A stretch of 64,000 bases of DNA from Parapristionchus giblindavisi (GCA_943737045.1 CALSFV010000010.1:992001-1056000), one strand, 5' to 3'. Counted from the first letter of the stretch, positions 48,107 to 60,915 are shown. Notes: generated by a model not told the origin, from the letters alone. Made by a program: numbers and translations.

Positions 48107-50008
48107 TAGATAAGGTACATTCAAATTCCTGAAGCTCAACGTCTTCTTCATGCCTGCTGGCTCAACAAAATCGTGGCGACGTCGAAGATATCTGAAACAT
48201 TGATGAATATCATGTTTATTGATTTTTGTCCGCAACGCGTGGTACATGACGCGTCGCGGTCAATTCACTCACCCCTTATACTCGGGCACTACAGCGTTCT
48301 GATTGATCGCAGCAGCCTCTTCGTATGCGCTCATCTTCTCACCCAACATTCCCGAGGTGTGCATATCACCTGTATTTTATTTTTTAATTCAAAAACAATA
48401 TATAATTATATTTTTGAAGCGTACCAGCAGTGATATGAGATACGCCACAGTCTGATGGACAATACGCTGAAGGCATTCCTGCAATTTTACAATTATTATA
48501 TAATTTTTTCGTGTGGTATGAACACGTATGAACAAATACTGATGTTAGAGTCACATATTTTTCAATCATTTTCGATAAGACCAACTTATATTCAACGATA
48601 TCTTCGATAATAAGTACCGTACCAGGCTCTCCAGGAGGTCCATATGATCCCTCGGTTCCGGGTTCTCCGTATCCTCCATTTTGTCCTGGAGGTCCCTGAG
48701 GTCCACTGGGTCCTGGTGCACCGGCGGAGTACGAATTCTTTCCTAATATTAAATTGTGTCAATATCCGGTTTGGTATAGCTGCATCGTCGATTTTTTGGA
48801 TTGAAAATTCATTGAATTCATTGATAGAGACTCACCTTTAGGTCCAGGTGCTCCCTTGGGTCCAGGTGCACCGTGAGGTCCCTTCGCTCCCTTGATACCG
48901 ACTCCCGATACCGATGTGTCTCCAAACTGTCCTTGAAGTCCTTCGGGTCCGGGTTTTCCCTTACGTCCAAGTGATCCTGGTGGTCCTCTAGGTCCGTCAC
49001 GACCATAGAATCCGTCGGGTCCGGCCATACCCGGATGTCCTTTCTCTCCGGTCCATCCACGATCTCCCTGCGCTCCTCTGAATGGGAAACATTTAACCAT
49101 TTCATGTGTTAACCAGTTTGATAAATCAACCAGTAGATAATTAAGTTAATATATTAATTCATATCTTAATCACTTTATGATAAAGTTGCCCAAAAATAAC
49201 TGAAAATCTTACCTGGGTCCTTGGGGTCCAGCTGGACAGACTACGCATGGGAGTTCAGGTTCGTTCTCTAGTTGGACATCGAAACCGTCGGTTCCTCCTG
49301 GTCCCTTAAAATTGAATACAATGAATTGAATTTTCGATATTCGAATGATCCGTCACTTAAATATTGTTGTATTTCGAGTGATCATATTATTTTCGTTAAA
49401 ATTGTTGTTGTTGCTGACCGCATTTCCCATATCTCCTGGTCTTCCATCGGGTCCGGGAGAACCGGGAGGTCCTGGTGGGCCAGTAGGACACGCTAGCTGC
49501 ATACAACCTGAAATGTATAGATAGGCATTTCGGAAATAAACAGAACGAATCACCAACCTTTGCAGAATCCGTTGCCTCCGATCAGTTCGACAGCGCGTCT
49601 TTTCCTTGAGAAGAATTGAATCTTTGAGAGATCGGCTCCGGTTATTTCGAGAAGTTCTTTCCACATAGAATCAGTTTCAGACTGAAATAATAAAATTCAT
49701 TTTCATATCCTTTTTAATTCCAAGAAAATCTACTCGACATTACCACAATGTTAATTATTTGATGTCGAGAGATATATACCATAAAGAGCACAAAAAAAAC
49801 AAAAATGAGATACCATGGTGCTTTCCCTATTGAAATATATAAAATATTATAGAATCCTCACCTTGAATCGATCAGCTCTCATTTGCACATCCACTCGATC
49901 ATTGGAAGCTTTGTAGTAGAGATGAGGAATACATGTGGTGAGAAGAATGAGAGTGAGAAGAGAAGCCGATGCTGATAACAGAGCTAGATTGCGATATATG
50001 TCGCCCAT
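48107..50008 (-). CDS. Nematode cuticle collagen, complete, 349 aa
   Basis: Coding exons, 5' to 3': 49862-50008, 49558-49681, 49419-49507, 49213-49304, 48836-49077, 48623-48742, 48425-48478, 48273-48369, 48107-48191. These give 350 codons with stop. An N-terminal hydrophobic anchor (LALLSASASLLTLILLTT) and a helical Col_cuticle_N-type region precede a furin-like site RKRR near residue 78. Cys pairs (FCKGCMQLAC; PCVVC) flank interrupted Gly-X-Y blocks: GPPGPPGSPGPDGRPGD, then about 80 residues from GAQGDRGWTGEKGHPGMAGP, then GAPGPSGPQGPPGQNG. A YCPSDCGVS motif closes the collagen part, and an unusual roughly 60-residue non-collagen tail with LRRRHD and MKKTLSFRN follows. Such proteins trimerise and are secreted into the cuticle by the hypodermis. 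The ATG follows a TTTTCAG acceptor. Nine exons is many for this family. Confidence 0.95.
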
Positions 50009-51172
50009 CTGAAAATATTGGATTAATATGAAAAATAAATGGTTTAGAGTAGTACGTTAGGATACCGTAGGTATATTTTTTGCACTCTAGTCAAATTCCC
50101 GTCAGCAACCAGTGTTATCAATATATGACAATTATCAATATATGACACCGAGATAAACGAATAAATCCGTAGTACAGTAAACCACCGGTTTTGTAAGCTC
50201 ACAGATGATAAATGAGCTCCCCCACTGACTCTCGTCCCGAATTGGGTAAGCTTCTCGTCCCAATTTCACTCTCTAAATCTCTGTACTCTCTCATGTTACC
50301 ACAGTCTCTCATCGATCTCTAACTGTCTCAGCTCTCTCATATTTTAGTGCTATCTCGCCTCGATCGAGTCACTTTCATGGTAGTTGACCCCGTTAGCGAT
50401 CTTATGAGGATATGAAGAGGGAATTGTACGAGAGGAGTTAAATGGGAGTGAAATATCTATTACATCAACTACACATTGGTACATAGTCCAAAATAGGAAA
50501 TTAATTATAAAACAAAACGTATATTTACATATATTATACACATATACATATGCATATATTACGTTTATTTATATTTCCTTTTATATTACCTAAAATCTTC
50601 GATTTTAAATTCTCAATCCATGTCTGATTGTTAATGGAAAACATCCCGCTTGTTCGTTCTATATTATAGTTTGCTTTACAAGTTTTCTTCAAGTCAAGTC
50701 AAGTTTTGTTAGTTTTAGATATTTTTTCGATAAGATCAATTACAGAGAAATAAGTTTGCGTTAACGTTGCTTTCCGAATCACGTATATAGATTCATTATG
50801 AAACTTGATTGGATCGTATCTGGAGATAACAATCCATTCTGTTTCTCTTGACAGTTTGGTGCAAAACCAATACTGAAATATGCTGTTTATTGCAAAGATC
50901 TGTTCGATGGAATGTAAATAGATCACGTCTGTAAATGCATGTTATTTGTTCCAAATTTGTTTTTTACTTTGACAACTAAATTATTGAAGATCGAAATTAA
51001 TGTAGGAATACAAAATGAAAAGAGATTAATACAATTCACGAAAACAACCTAGAATGAAAATAAATGTACGCTAACAATAAGACAAACTTATTTATAACCA
51101 ATTTAATACATAACGAGCGCGTTTTTTTGCAGGAACGAATACAAAATCATGATGATGGTAGAACAATCCTTT
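50009..51172. other. Intergenic between collagen and chemoreceptor genes
   Basis: No gene seen. It contains a CTCTCT-rich patch near 50215-50350 upstream of the collagen gene, TA-rich sequence near 50525-50575, and otherwise AT-rich DNA. Confidence 0.65.
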
Positions 51173-54100
51173 TCATGGACTGTATACCATGGTCATTCTC
51201 CTTGTAAACACGGAATTGTTCCTCGACGATTCGCTCACTTTGATTTGTGGAACTGTAAATAATTTTTATTATTATTTATTTTTTGTCTTAAATGTCTTTG
51301 AAACTCTCCGTTATAATCACAAACAATCAGTTTTATGAGGAAGTGAGATTTTAGAGGAGAGATACAAAATGTTTTTGAATTTTGCGAGAACCATGATAAA
51401 TTGTTCCGTTTTTATAAAATCATGCTGATTCGTTTTTGTTTTTTAAATGTTTTTAAATTCCGATAGACTATTTAGGACTATTCAGAACCATAAATAATGG
51501 CTCAAATGAATCACGATCCAATGATTTTTCGATGTTCCATACCTTATAATCAATTTAATTTTTAAACTACTCACCTTTTCTGCCGCAAATTAGTTGAGCA
51601 AGAATTCGTCGCATATCTCCGTTGCATATAAGAGTTATCAATCTGAAGGTTAAAGTATTATCATTACTATGTAACTTTTAAGTATTCACATAAAATATAA
51701 CATTGAAATGTATTCACTAAACAAACACTAATCACATAATGGTAAATTCAAAAAAAGTTACTACTCTGATATTTCCAAACTAGTAGTTTATTTACGTATC
51801 GTCACAGACTAGCAGTTTACTGTTAGTTTACTACTAGTGAAAGAACATTTGACGAAATGCATTACCGTATTATACACCTCTTCTAGTAAACTTACGTTTA
51901 ACTAGACGTGGACTTGCAAGTCTACGGTTAGTGTGAAATATAAGTAAACTACTAGTTTGAAAATACCAGAGTACTCACCCATCGAGGGCATGAATAGTAA
52001 TCCATGCAACCGTTCGTAGACCAAATTGAGCCCATGGACCAGCCATGAAGGGTAGAGCACCGATGTTGTAACAGCACACTAATTCAATGTAGAATAAAAG
52101 TGATTGAAGCATTGCCTGAGAAGAAAGTTATATTGTAATTTAGGGAAAATTAAACAAAACAAATTCTAAAAGAAAATTCCAGAGCAGAGGATTTTTTATT
52201 GTTTTGAATGCGTTTCGTTCCCTCGGAGATGTTGTTTATATCTAGACTTTTCCAATAATAACACTCTGTTATGTATTTGAAATTGCATAAATATTATACC
52301 TGCGCAAGGAAAAAGAACTCGGGAGTTCGTTTGCTCTTAGTGCCGACGTCGAACATCTAGAATACAATAATATTGTAGTGAATACAATTTTTTGTGAAAT
52401 TCATATTTTATTTATTATTTATTTAGCGACCACTGCTCGCTGAGTGATCAAGCGACATGAAAATAAGGAAAATACCACGTAATTATGAGTGTTTACTCTA
52501 TTTCTCTTCATAATAAACAGTACATTATGTGTAATAAATAAATACCAACGCGTCACAAATCACTACAAAGTATGGCTTATGCCTTGTAAGAATAGTATAT
52601 TTCGATGGCTCAGTGGTACTAGCACACTGTTTTTTTTTGAATAATGCGTCGTTACATTTGCATACGCACCTACGCCTTCGCGTAAACGTGCGTTACATTT
52701 CGACACATTTACGTAGGCGTAATTTTGGAGTGTGTTGTCACTAATAGTAAAGTGGAAAACCCTGATTGTCAAAGAGGATGCGGTAAGAAGCTACCGCAAT
52801 CATAGATCAACAACGATTGACTACCGTAACCGTTTACAGTAATTTCATGGGATATCAGAATTTTCCAATCGGGACCCAACACACTCTAAAATTCCCGCAC
52901 AAAACGCTCGTACGCGTGGCAGCATAGGGGCGTATGCCAAATGTTACTCAAAAAAGTGCTGGTATCACTTACCAATCAAAACACAATAGTCTTATTATTA
53001 GAAGGTTGAATAAACCATACATTGTATAGATTTGTGGCGCTTTGTTCTTTATTTGACACGCAGAATGTACTGTATAAAAAATTATACCGTCGCATACGTT
53101 TACGTATGCACATAAGGTAAATGGCGTAAAGTGTGGGGCAAACGTAACGCATAAGACAATATCTTTGTAAGCATGCAAGATAGAAAGCTTTAATTTTAAA
53201 GGGAGCGTTACCTCTCTCAATGATCTCTTCATTGCGCACACTATTTCGCTGTTCTCTAACAACGAGAGAGCATTGCGCGTCGAAGAGACCGTTGAGTGAG
53301 GTTTCGCTCCCTTTAAGTTAATTCTGGCTCTCAATATGATAAGAAGAATTTGGTAATTGTAAGAGTATTTTTACCTTTGCATTCAGTCTATGAAACCGAA
53401 CGAGCGTTGTCATATCCATCACAGCTATTATCGCCGTTAGAAACATGCCGCGGCAGTAATTCAAGTACCTGTAACACTATTTATTTTAAATTTTGAGGGC
53501 TGTACACTGTGTACAATGTACGATAATGACGTAATTATGAACCTTGATTAGACGTAGCGGACGAAACGCCACAACGCACATTATGATCTACCCTATTTAT
53601 TTTTTTCAAATTACATTTTATGTGCCTATACTTGCAATACATCTGTTAATATTATTAATTTGATTTCCTATTTTATTACTTTCCTAATTAAGAATAAATG
53701 TCACAGATGAAATATTTACCATTCAATGAGCTGACAAGATCGTCCGCCTTTGAAATCGAAATTCCAGTGTCCATTGGGAAGCCAAAAGGCACAATCAACT
53801 GAATATATCAGTCGGTAACGTTTGATACACGAAAAAAATGAAATCTACTTTTACAATGGTAACTGATCAGTTCTTATCTATAGATGAAGTGCTCATAAAA
53901 CGGTTTTGAACGAAATTGCACTTGCTTTATGCATGCATTGACCCCACTTTTCTATTCCATTTTTCGAGTTCTTTACAATCAACCATGTTTGTTTCCCACT
54001 GAGATAAATGATGGTGGCTAAAGGACAAAAAATTTATTCAATCTCAGTATTACAGTGTCTTCTTACAGTTCTTATGTTAATTACATTTTTATAATAATGC

Positions 54101-55196
54101 CTACAAATTCGTCTACGAATAAAGGAGAGATGAGCAGGAATTGGCCAGGCCAAAAATGATGTTTTAGTTGCCTTATAACTGATCAATTACCATTAAAAAA
54201 ATTAAATTTTGTCGCGTTTCACTAAAATGACACGTGAAAGGCGAAAAGTAAGTGCGACAAGTCATAAAAACGAACCCGAAACGTATTCAAAGAAATTGAC
54301 GCATATCGCAAGAGTCCACATGACAGCCTGAAATTGACTAAATTAGGGATATATTAGATTAGAAATACGTTTTACGACAAAAAGTTTATTTACTGAGTAC
54401 GTACCACATAACACTTCGTTTTCCGTTTTGAGAAAATGTACTGATACTTTAATGGAGCGTAGATTGAGAGAAATCTGAATTTTTAACAATTGTTTTACCT
54501 TCTTCAAAAAAATAGATTAAAATTTACCGATTGATTGTTATGGTCAAATGAGACCATGAACAACAATCATAGGATAGAAATAGCAACTGTCCTAGTCGAG
54601 CTGTTAGATTGAATGGAGCAGATATCGAACTGAATTATCGATTCATAATTAAAGTAGATTTTACTATGGTTAACTATTGTGTATAATTTTAATCATTTGA
54701 GATATTTTCGGTTTTCATTTTGATCAAAGCTTAAAGCGCGGTCGATAGTTGTTGTTATTCGAACGCATATCGATTTCGTTATATATTTTCTTATTTAAAA
54801 TAAAGTTTATAAGATCAACAACGTCCATAATTATCGATTAATACTTACAAGTAAATAATAGGGGCAACAATGAAAGTGAAAATGGTTGAATTGATAAGAT
54901 CAGTGACAGCTTGATTCAATGTGAGAATTCCGAATGAATTTGCCAATGACTTTGACTGAATTATTGCTAATTAGCTTTCGAATATAACTTATTTGTGCTT
55001 ACTTTTCGAAGAAAGAACACTACTGTGAAATTACAAATGAAACCGAATGAGCCAATCTGGAAATAGAAATCTTGTTTTCTTTTTTCCAAAACCCGGAAAG
55101 ATCGTTGGTTTTTTTTCTTAATGCAAACAATTATATCAAACATATACTTACCGCAAATATAAGCAACGCTGCGAGTTGATTTTCCTGCATTTCCAT
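51173..55196 (-). CDS. srx-like seven-transmembrane chemoreceptor, complete, 314 aa
   Basis: Coding exons, 5' to 3': 55152-55196, 55003-55056, 54849-54955, 54528-54629, 54405-54474, 54276-54327, 53720-53798, 53375-53468, 52300-52356, 51979-52115, 51575-51642, 51173-51252. These give 315 codons with stop. Srx-type marks: TM1 GSFGFICNFTVVFFLRK; loop and TM2 SLANSFGILTLNQAV; TM3 LGQLLFLSYDCCSWSHLTIT ending in NRFLSIYAPLKY; extracellular DCAF...WNFDF and SCQLIEWYLNYC; TM5 FLTAIIAVMDM; TM7 ITIHALDGLITLICNGDMRR. It should be a sensory-neuron plasma-membrane G-protein-coupled receptor with unknown ligand. Sequence before the ATG is open back to a TTTTAG acceptor, so one more 5' exon is possible. Introns carry a family V MITE (51764-51971) and a family Y MITE (53196-53315). 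Confidence 0.92.
51764..51971. mobile_element. MITE family V (copy 2) in the chemoreceptor intron
   Basis: The ends CTCTGATATTTCCAAACTAG and CTAGTTTGAAAATACCAGAG are inverted, with inner arms of AGTAGTTTAC type. The 30-base core at 51836-51865 is identical to the core of 23633-23843, while the arms differ. It ends 7 bases from the donor of its intron (exon end 51979). Confidence 0.85.
52643..53155. mobile_element. Probable fold-back repeat region in the chemoreceptor intron
   Basis: ATGCGTCGTTACATTTGCAT at the left and, near 53139-53156, the inverted TGGGGCAAACGTAACGCATA have related ends. Several GCGTATGC/GCATACGC motifs lie between them. The left end resembles the hairpin at 13516. Boundaries are uncertain. 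Confidence 0.4.
53196..53315. mobile_element. TTAA-flanked fold-back MITE, family Y (copy 2)
   Basis: TTAAAGGGAGCGTTACCTCT at the left, inverted at the right as TGAGTGAGGTTTCGCTCCCTTTAA. The centre (ACTATTTCGCTGTTCTCTAA) is the reverse of copy 1. It lies in the intron between chemoreceptor exons 8 and 9. Confidence 0.88.
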
Positions 55197-55916
55197 CAAT
55201 GGAGCTGATAAAATCTAAAAAAAAAGTATGGATGTTGACGGCAGAGCTGTAAATAAGAAAAAAGAAGAAAATCCATAGACTATGTGACAATAATAACGGA
55301 TAATACTATAGCTAGTCGGTTATGCGCAATGATCGTACATATCAGGTAACAATTATGAAAACGAAACTATTAATATACATAAAATGGTGAATCAAAAGTA
55401 AATATGCTTCACCAAAGTCACTCAACTTCTTCCAGAATAGAATAGAATAGCTCCTACACTTATGATATGATCACTGTATAAACAATCGTTTGATAACTAT
55501 TTACGGCTATTATTCAATCTTGTATTTTTGGTTGATCTACTATAACTGCATAGAGTGGAGAAACATATTCTAGTATTATTAGATTCAGCATCTTCAAATA
55601 CATAAAGTGGGAATTTTCAATAGATTCGGTTAATGGGTTTTCGAGAATTCGATAATTGAAGTGCGAAATTTGCGCGCCGATGTCCATGCTTTCGAATATA
55701 TCAGGATTTTGTCTTTTTAATAGGAATCAGACATTTGATAAAAATTAATATATCCCTAATTTATGTGATTGAAGAACATTACTGTATCTACAATTCTCAT
55801 GAGTTCATAATAACATGAGAGAATGATTCTGTTCTGGAGAAATATTCACCCCTGTGAATATTTCGCGTACTGTGAGATTGTTATATGGAAATCGTAGTTT
55901 CGGAAGAACTACAATT

Positions 55917-56270
55917 TTAAAGAAGGGGACCCACGAGTTTTTTCGTGACTAAACTGGCCAGACAGAACTATTGATCACATCTCCTTGTATACAAAATCAA
56001 TTTTCTCTAAAATTTTAGATGCCCCAGAATACCGTAATTCGGACTTAAAGTTCATTGATATGCCCAGGGAAAGGCGCGAGTTTTTGAAATTGTATAGAAA
56101 ATTGCAAACGGGGATCGAACCCGTGTGGCGCGGTTACAAGCGCTGACTACTAACCACTGAGCCACACGCTCTACGCAGTCAAATCTAATAGAGAACAGAA
56201 TGTCACTTCCTATGTCCCACGTTTTTCATGTCAATAGCACAGCCCAAATCTCATGGGTCCCTTTCTTTAA
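55917..56270 (-). mobile_element. TTAA-flanked element with tRNA-Thr-like core (copy 1)
   Basis: TTAA-AGAAGGGGACCCACGAG at the left, inverted at the right as CTCATGGGTCCCTTTCT-TTAA. Minus-strand core at 56104-56171: A-box TGGCTCAGTGG, loop CTTGTAA (anticodon TGT would read Thr), T-arm ACGGGTTCGATCCCCGT with a perfect 5-bp stem. The acceptor ends do not pair, so it is a tRNA relic. It is nearly identical to 58654-59007. Confidence 0.88.
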
Positions 56271-56570
56271 GCTGTCTGATGTGACAATTTTAGCTATTCT
56301 ATATACACTATAATTCCAATTAAAATTTATAGGTTATGCTCAAGTTGTGCTATGAACTATGATAGCAATGGTGCGAGATAATTATGTACGCGCGCCGTAA
56401 ATATACTAAACCATCTGCTCTAAACCTAAGACCGCGGTTCCGAGATTGACTGAACTAGATCAAATACCTTTCCAAAGGTATGATTTTAGGATCAAAGAAT
56501 TTAGCCAAAATAAGTTTCAATCAGAATAGTCAACCTCGATACTAGTGAAACTGAAAAAAAAATTTCGGAA

Positions 56571-56630
56571 TTTAGAATCGAACCAGGGTCATAAGGTTGT
56601 CAAGTATACCACTCGATTAAGACAGGAGCT
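56571..56630 (-). other. tRNA-like fragment
   Basis: The minus strand reads TAATCGAGTGGTATACTTGA...TTATGACCCTGGTTCGATTC: an A-box-like block, then a B-box match. The acceptor stem is not convincing. It lies 300 bases from the tRNA-Thr-like element and is probably another tRNA-derived repeat. Confidence 0.45.
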
Positions 56631-57242
56631 ACTAATTCACAAGACACATGATTTCAAAGTCCCCAACAAGGCAGAATTGATTAAATTTGCATATCCGAAG
56701 ATTTTGAAATGGTTTTATAGAAAGTTAGCTCCTCGAGTTCAAGTTTTTAGTTCGTTGCAAGCTGAATGTTACATTGATGATGATGATGGTGAATGACGCA
56801 GGTCTGTAAACTACTTGGTTGGCTACATAAGGCTGCATAATGATGTAATGGTATTAATTAAGGCGGAATCATCTTTTCCCTGATTAAGCAGTTGTTCAGA
56901 TGTATTGTTTATGTGCACTTTATATCATCTATGGCCTAGCTTTTGTGCTATGCAGTACATATTTCTGGTGCATAAACGTAACTACAGTATCTGCTTTCTT
57001 TTTATATTTGACCGTATTTGTCCCTTAATATTAAATATTAGGTTTACAGTATCTACAGTTCTTTAGTATGTGTTCTTTCATATTTTTTGTAATCGCATTC
57101 GCAGTTCTCTGAACAAATTGCATTTCTAAGAGAAAAAAAATTTTTTTTTAAAGAGCACTGCTTGTACACCTTAAATGCACTTCATTGTGTGTTTTACAGT
57201 AACTAAGGATACGGTGAGATCCTTAGGTTTTCCAAATATAAA

Positions 57243-57551
57243 GGCTCTTTAAAAACCGAATAGGTAAAGTCGAAATTTGAGTTCGCGGGAACGAAAAGGT
57301 GCGAATATTCAAATTTCAGAGTTCCGACTACGCGTTTTCGAGGTGTTATAAGGTGAAAAATAGTTTGGGATATGAAACATATATTTTATATATATTATTT
57401 TAGACCTAAACGCACAGAGGTCGGAAATTAAAGTTTCGCATTTTTTCGTTCTCGCGAATTCAAATTTCGACGTTTAATTTTCGGTTTTCCGCGAAGTTTT
57501 TTTCAAGCTGGAAACGAGCCGACTATATTTACTACTCTTTCCTAAAGAGCC
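57243..57551. mobile_element. Fold-back element with GGCTCTTTA ends
   Basis: GGCTCTTTAAAAACCGAATA at the left and TAAAGAGCC at the right are inverted. The arms continue (AAGTCGAAATTTGAGTTCGC against GCGAATTCAAATTTCGACGT). ATAAA flanks both sides as a possible 5-bp target duplication. Non-coding. Confidence 0.8.
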
Positions 57552-57666
57552 ATAAATAAAAGATCACTGTGTCATTAGCAACAATCATGGATGAGACAGG
57601 TGGAAGACAGTCATGTAATAAAACATTAAGCAAATAATTAATGCGAAGTTAAAGGACATTGTACTA

Positions 57667-57982
57667 TAGAGATCCGCATTCGTGCAATTGCACGACCGGT
57701 CGACCAAAGTTCGACGTTAAAATGATGAAAAGTCATTCTGCGCGATTGTGACTCTTAATTTCGTGCAAAGTCGCGCATTTGGGCATCATTTTCAAGCCAT
57801 TTTCAGGCTTTATATCGGTTGTTTTTAACCGCTAATTCAATGGAAATAAATGAGAATGAGTCGACTGCGCGACTTTGCCCGAATAAGTTTTTTAATTATC
57901 ATATTAATACCGTGCGCGCGATTTCCCATTCATTAATAAGTGAGAAATCATTTCTGAACGACCGCACGATTGCGCATCTCTA
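57667..57982. mobile_element. hAT-type MITE with 8-bp target duplication
   Basis: TAGAGATCCGCATTCGTGC at the left is inverted at the right (complement TAGAGATGCGCAATCGTGC). The octamer TTGTACTA occurs directly on both sides (57659-57666 and 57983-57990). The 8-bp duplication and TAG ends fit the hAT superfamily. No transposase. Confidence 0.88.
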
Positions 57983-58653
57983 TTGTACTACACTCTTATA
58001 CAGGACATGATGCCCGTGATCGAAATGAAATATTTGTTAAACATAATGAAGAAACGTACTCAACATATTATTCCGTTTTGCACGACAGGACGTTACTTCA
58101 CGCATGCCCTAGATAAGCCGAACAACTATCTTTCCTTTTTCATATTGTCGTTCGCAAAAAAAAGCAAACGAGCGTCTAGAAAGCAAGATTTATGAATATA
58201 CGTATGAAGGCACGATATATTATGTACAAAAATTCATAGTAAACAAAATTATCTATAAATCATATCTCTTACGAGAGAAAAAAGGACACTAATAAGGATG
58301 TAAAATGAAATAATATTTATACTCGAATGGTTCAAATTGAATCTGATCAGCAAGCACACGTAATTTCTTATGACCATACCGATAAATATGATTTTTGATG
58401 AATAATAAGTGAGTTTGCACTTCAGGCGGAAATAAGTGTGTGGGAATTCTACGCTGTCCGACAGAATTACGGAGATATGGTCATTGATCTCACAGTTGAA
58501 TGGGTTCAGATCGGGAGATCATGCGGATCATTCCGATGAGGGGAGGGAGGAGAGACAGTGGGTCTTGAGCCAGGTCTGCACAATCTTTGCTTTTTGAGCC
58601 GGTGCAGAATCTTGCTGGAGGCACATATGCTTGACTCATCAGAGAAAACTGAC

Positions 58654-59007
58654 TTAAAGAAGGGGACCCACGAGTTTTTTCGTGACTAAACTGGCCAGAC
58701 AGAACTATTGATCACATCTCCTTGTATACAAAATCAATTTTCTCTAAAATTTTAGATGCCCCAGAATACCGTAATTCGGACTTAAAGTTCATTGATATGC
58801 CCAGGGAAAGGCGCGAGTTTTTGAAATTGTATAGAAAATTGCAAACGGGGATCGAACCCGTGTGGCGCGGTTACAAGCGCTGACTACTAACCACTGAGCC
58901 ACACGCTCTACGCAGTCAAATCTAATAGAGAACAGAATGTCACTTCCTATGTCCCACGTTTTTCATGTCAATAGCACAGCCCAAATCTCATGGGTCCCCT
59001 TCTTTAA
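58654..59007 (-). mobile_element. TTAA-flanked element with tRNA-Thr-like core (copy 2)
   Basis: Same element as 55917-56270, almost base for base: TTAA-AGAAGGGGACCCACGAG ... CTCATGGGTCCCCTTCT-TTAA. The right end here is the better match to the left end. The tRNA-like core is 58841-58908, minus strand. The near-identity of two copies 2.7 kb apart suggests recent movement or local duplication. Confidence 0.9.
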
Positions 59008-59210
59008 AAAGAGAAATCTGATTTTAAAAAAGTGGCTGTTCCTAAGAGCAAACTTAGATCAACATATCCTTTTCCAACTGGATTGACTTTATGAAACTTG
59101 GTGTTGTCAGAGTCATCGTTTTGTTGAAATGTTCAGCAGTGAACAAGGAATAGATTGAAAAAAATGGGGTAAATATTTGGTAAACAACATGATAACCCAA
59201 TGTTCAATAA

Positions 59211-59288
59211 AAAAAAGGTAAAGGTACAACCCGTTATTCAAGGCGCACGAAATCCTGCGGGTGATCACTGCTAGGCCAGTGATAATTG
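59211..59288. repeat. GGTAAAGGTACAACCC repeat (second copy)
   Basis: AAAAAAGGTAAAGGTACAAC, then TCAAGGCGCACGAAATCC and CACTGCTAGGCCAGTGAT. It matches the first 80 bases of the insertion at 19456. The class is unknown. Confidence 0.65.
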
Positions 59289-60915
59289 TAAATAGCATTG
59301 CAAAATATACAGTACCGTAATGACAATTAATCAGGCAAATCAGAGAAACGTTTACGAATTGAGTAATGTTCATTGTATGACCGTGGTTGATATATAGGAA
59401 GGTACAATGTCAGTATACATACCAGAAATGGCAAGTTATATAACATACTACCAATAATATGTATGTACCGATAACGAAATTATGTGAGCAAAAAAAATCA
59501 AACTACCAATAGTTGTGCTGTTTCGTAGGCATACTTAACTAATTAATGTTTCGAACTATGGTTAGACGGCGATCGATGACTTCGGAATCAAAATTTAGCA
59601 AACTACTTTTGATGAAAGTTTGTCACGGAAATAACGTTAAAAAAACTTTGATTTGAAATCAACTGATTAAAACGACTCCTTAGGGAATCTCACCGCTAAA
59701 ACTTTCACATAGACAATTTTCAGCTTGGAAAGGACGAAGTAATTACTCTCTATTAAGAATTGCAATTGAAGAACTGATCATTTGATCAACGAGCGCGTGG
59801 AATGATCTTTCCATAATCATCAATTAGCTCACTCTCTATTGATGCAAATTAGTTTTGGAACCCGACGATTTATAACCGTCGAGTGGGAACGAACTATTTA
59901 GAACCATAATTTCAAAACTTGAACTTCTTAACCAAGTTGATGAAAATGGAATAACTTCAATATTATCGTCTAGCCATGCGGATTTTGATCGTTTGATCTC
60001 TGATTGAGATCCAAAAAATTATATTTTTCAATTCTTCTTTCTCGTTTTCCGAGTCTCGATTCCTTCGCATAATATCCAAAATAAAAGTATTGAGAGTGAT
60101 CTTGCGTATTCCAATGGTATACAAATTATCGATTTCAAAGTCATTGTTACAAGGCAATGGTGATAAAAGTCTGGATCTTTAATGATCAGTGTCTAAGTTA
60201 TGATTCCGAAGTCATCGATCGCCGGTTAGACGAGCTATCTCGATGATTATGAGAGATGTAGAAACGAAATGATTTGAGAAACGAGGTGAGGGTGTTATTG
60301 GGCTCAGAAGATCAGTTGGATGAATAAAGATCGTTGGGCGCGATAAACTACAATAATGACGTTATCTGGTGCTGCAGAAAGCACAACGGTATTGCCGTGA
60401 GTTTCATTAACAGTTTAAGAATATGTTTATTGAGGTAAAGTACGATTACTGCGGAAGCACACATCATAATATATTTTAAAGATCGCATTGCCTGTTCGTA
60501 AATAAATACTCTTATTTTGTTATTCCCTAACTATATTTAAGCACTTGAGATGAGATATAATAGATTTACTGCAAAATAGGGTTCATCGAGTGGTTATATC
60601 CGAAATTTAAAGTAATTATAAAACGCAAAAAGTGTACTTTCTAGTTGAGGGTTTGTATTTGTTTACAGAGCAACAAAACTAAAATATGTTTCGGAATCGT
60701 TGTGGTACGATAATTGCGTAATCTTGTGGGGGAGAATAGAAAAGGACGACTAATGAGAAGAAAGGCTAATCAGTATTAAATGCATTGAACAATGTACGAT
60801 AAAGCGGTTGCAGTATTAACGTATGTAACTGTGCGAAAAAAAGAACTCTTCAATCACAAATATCTAATTAAAGCTTCAAATAGGGTTACTCTTTGGCATG
60901 TACCACATTTCTATA

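Noticed and set aside
48818..49105. Second long frame over the collagen exon
   Set aside because: It is a shifted frame of the Gly-X-Y repeat; only the frame with phase-correct junctions gives Gly-X-Y.
53930..54017. Possible extra chemoreceptor exon after a CTCAG acceptor
   Set aside because: No frame fits both neighbouring phases, and joining 54276 directly to 53798 gives the expected srx sequence.
58841..58908. Functional tRNA-Thr gene
   Set aside because: The T-arm and boxes are good, but the acceptor strands do not pair and the sequence lies inside a repeated transposable element.
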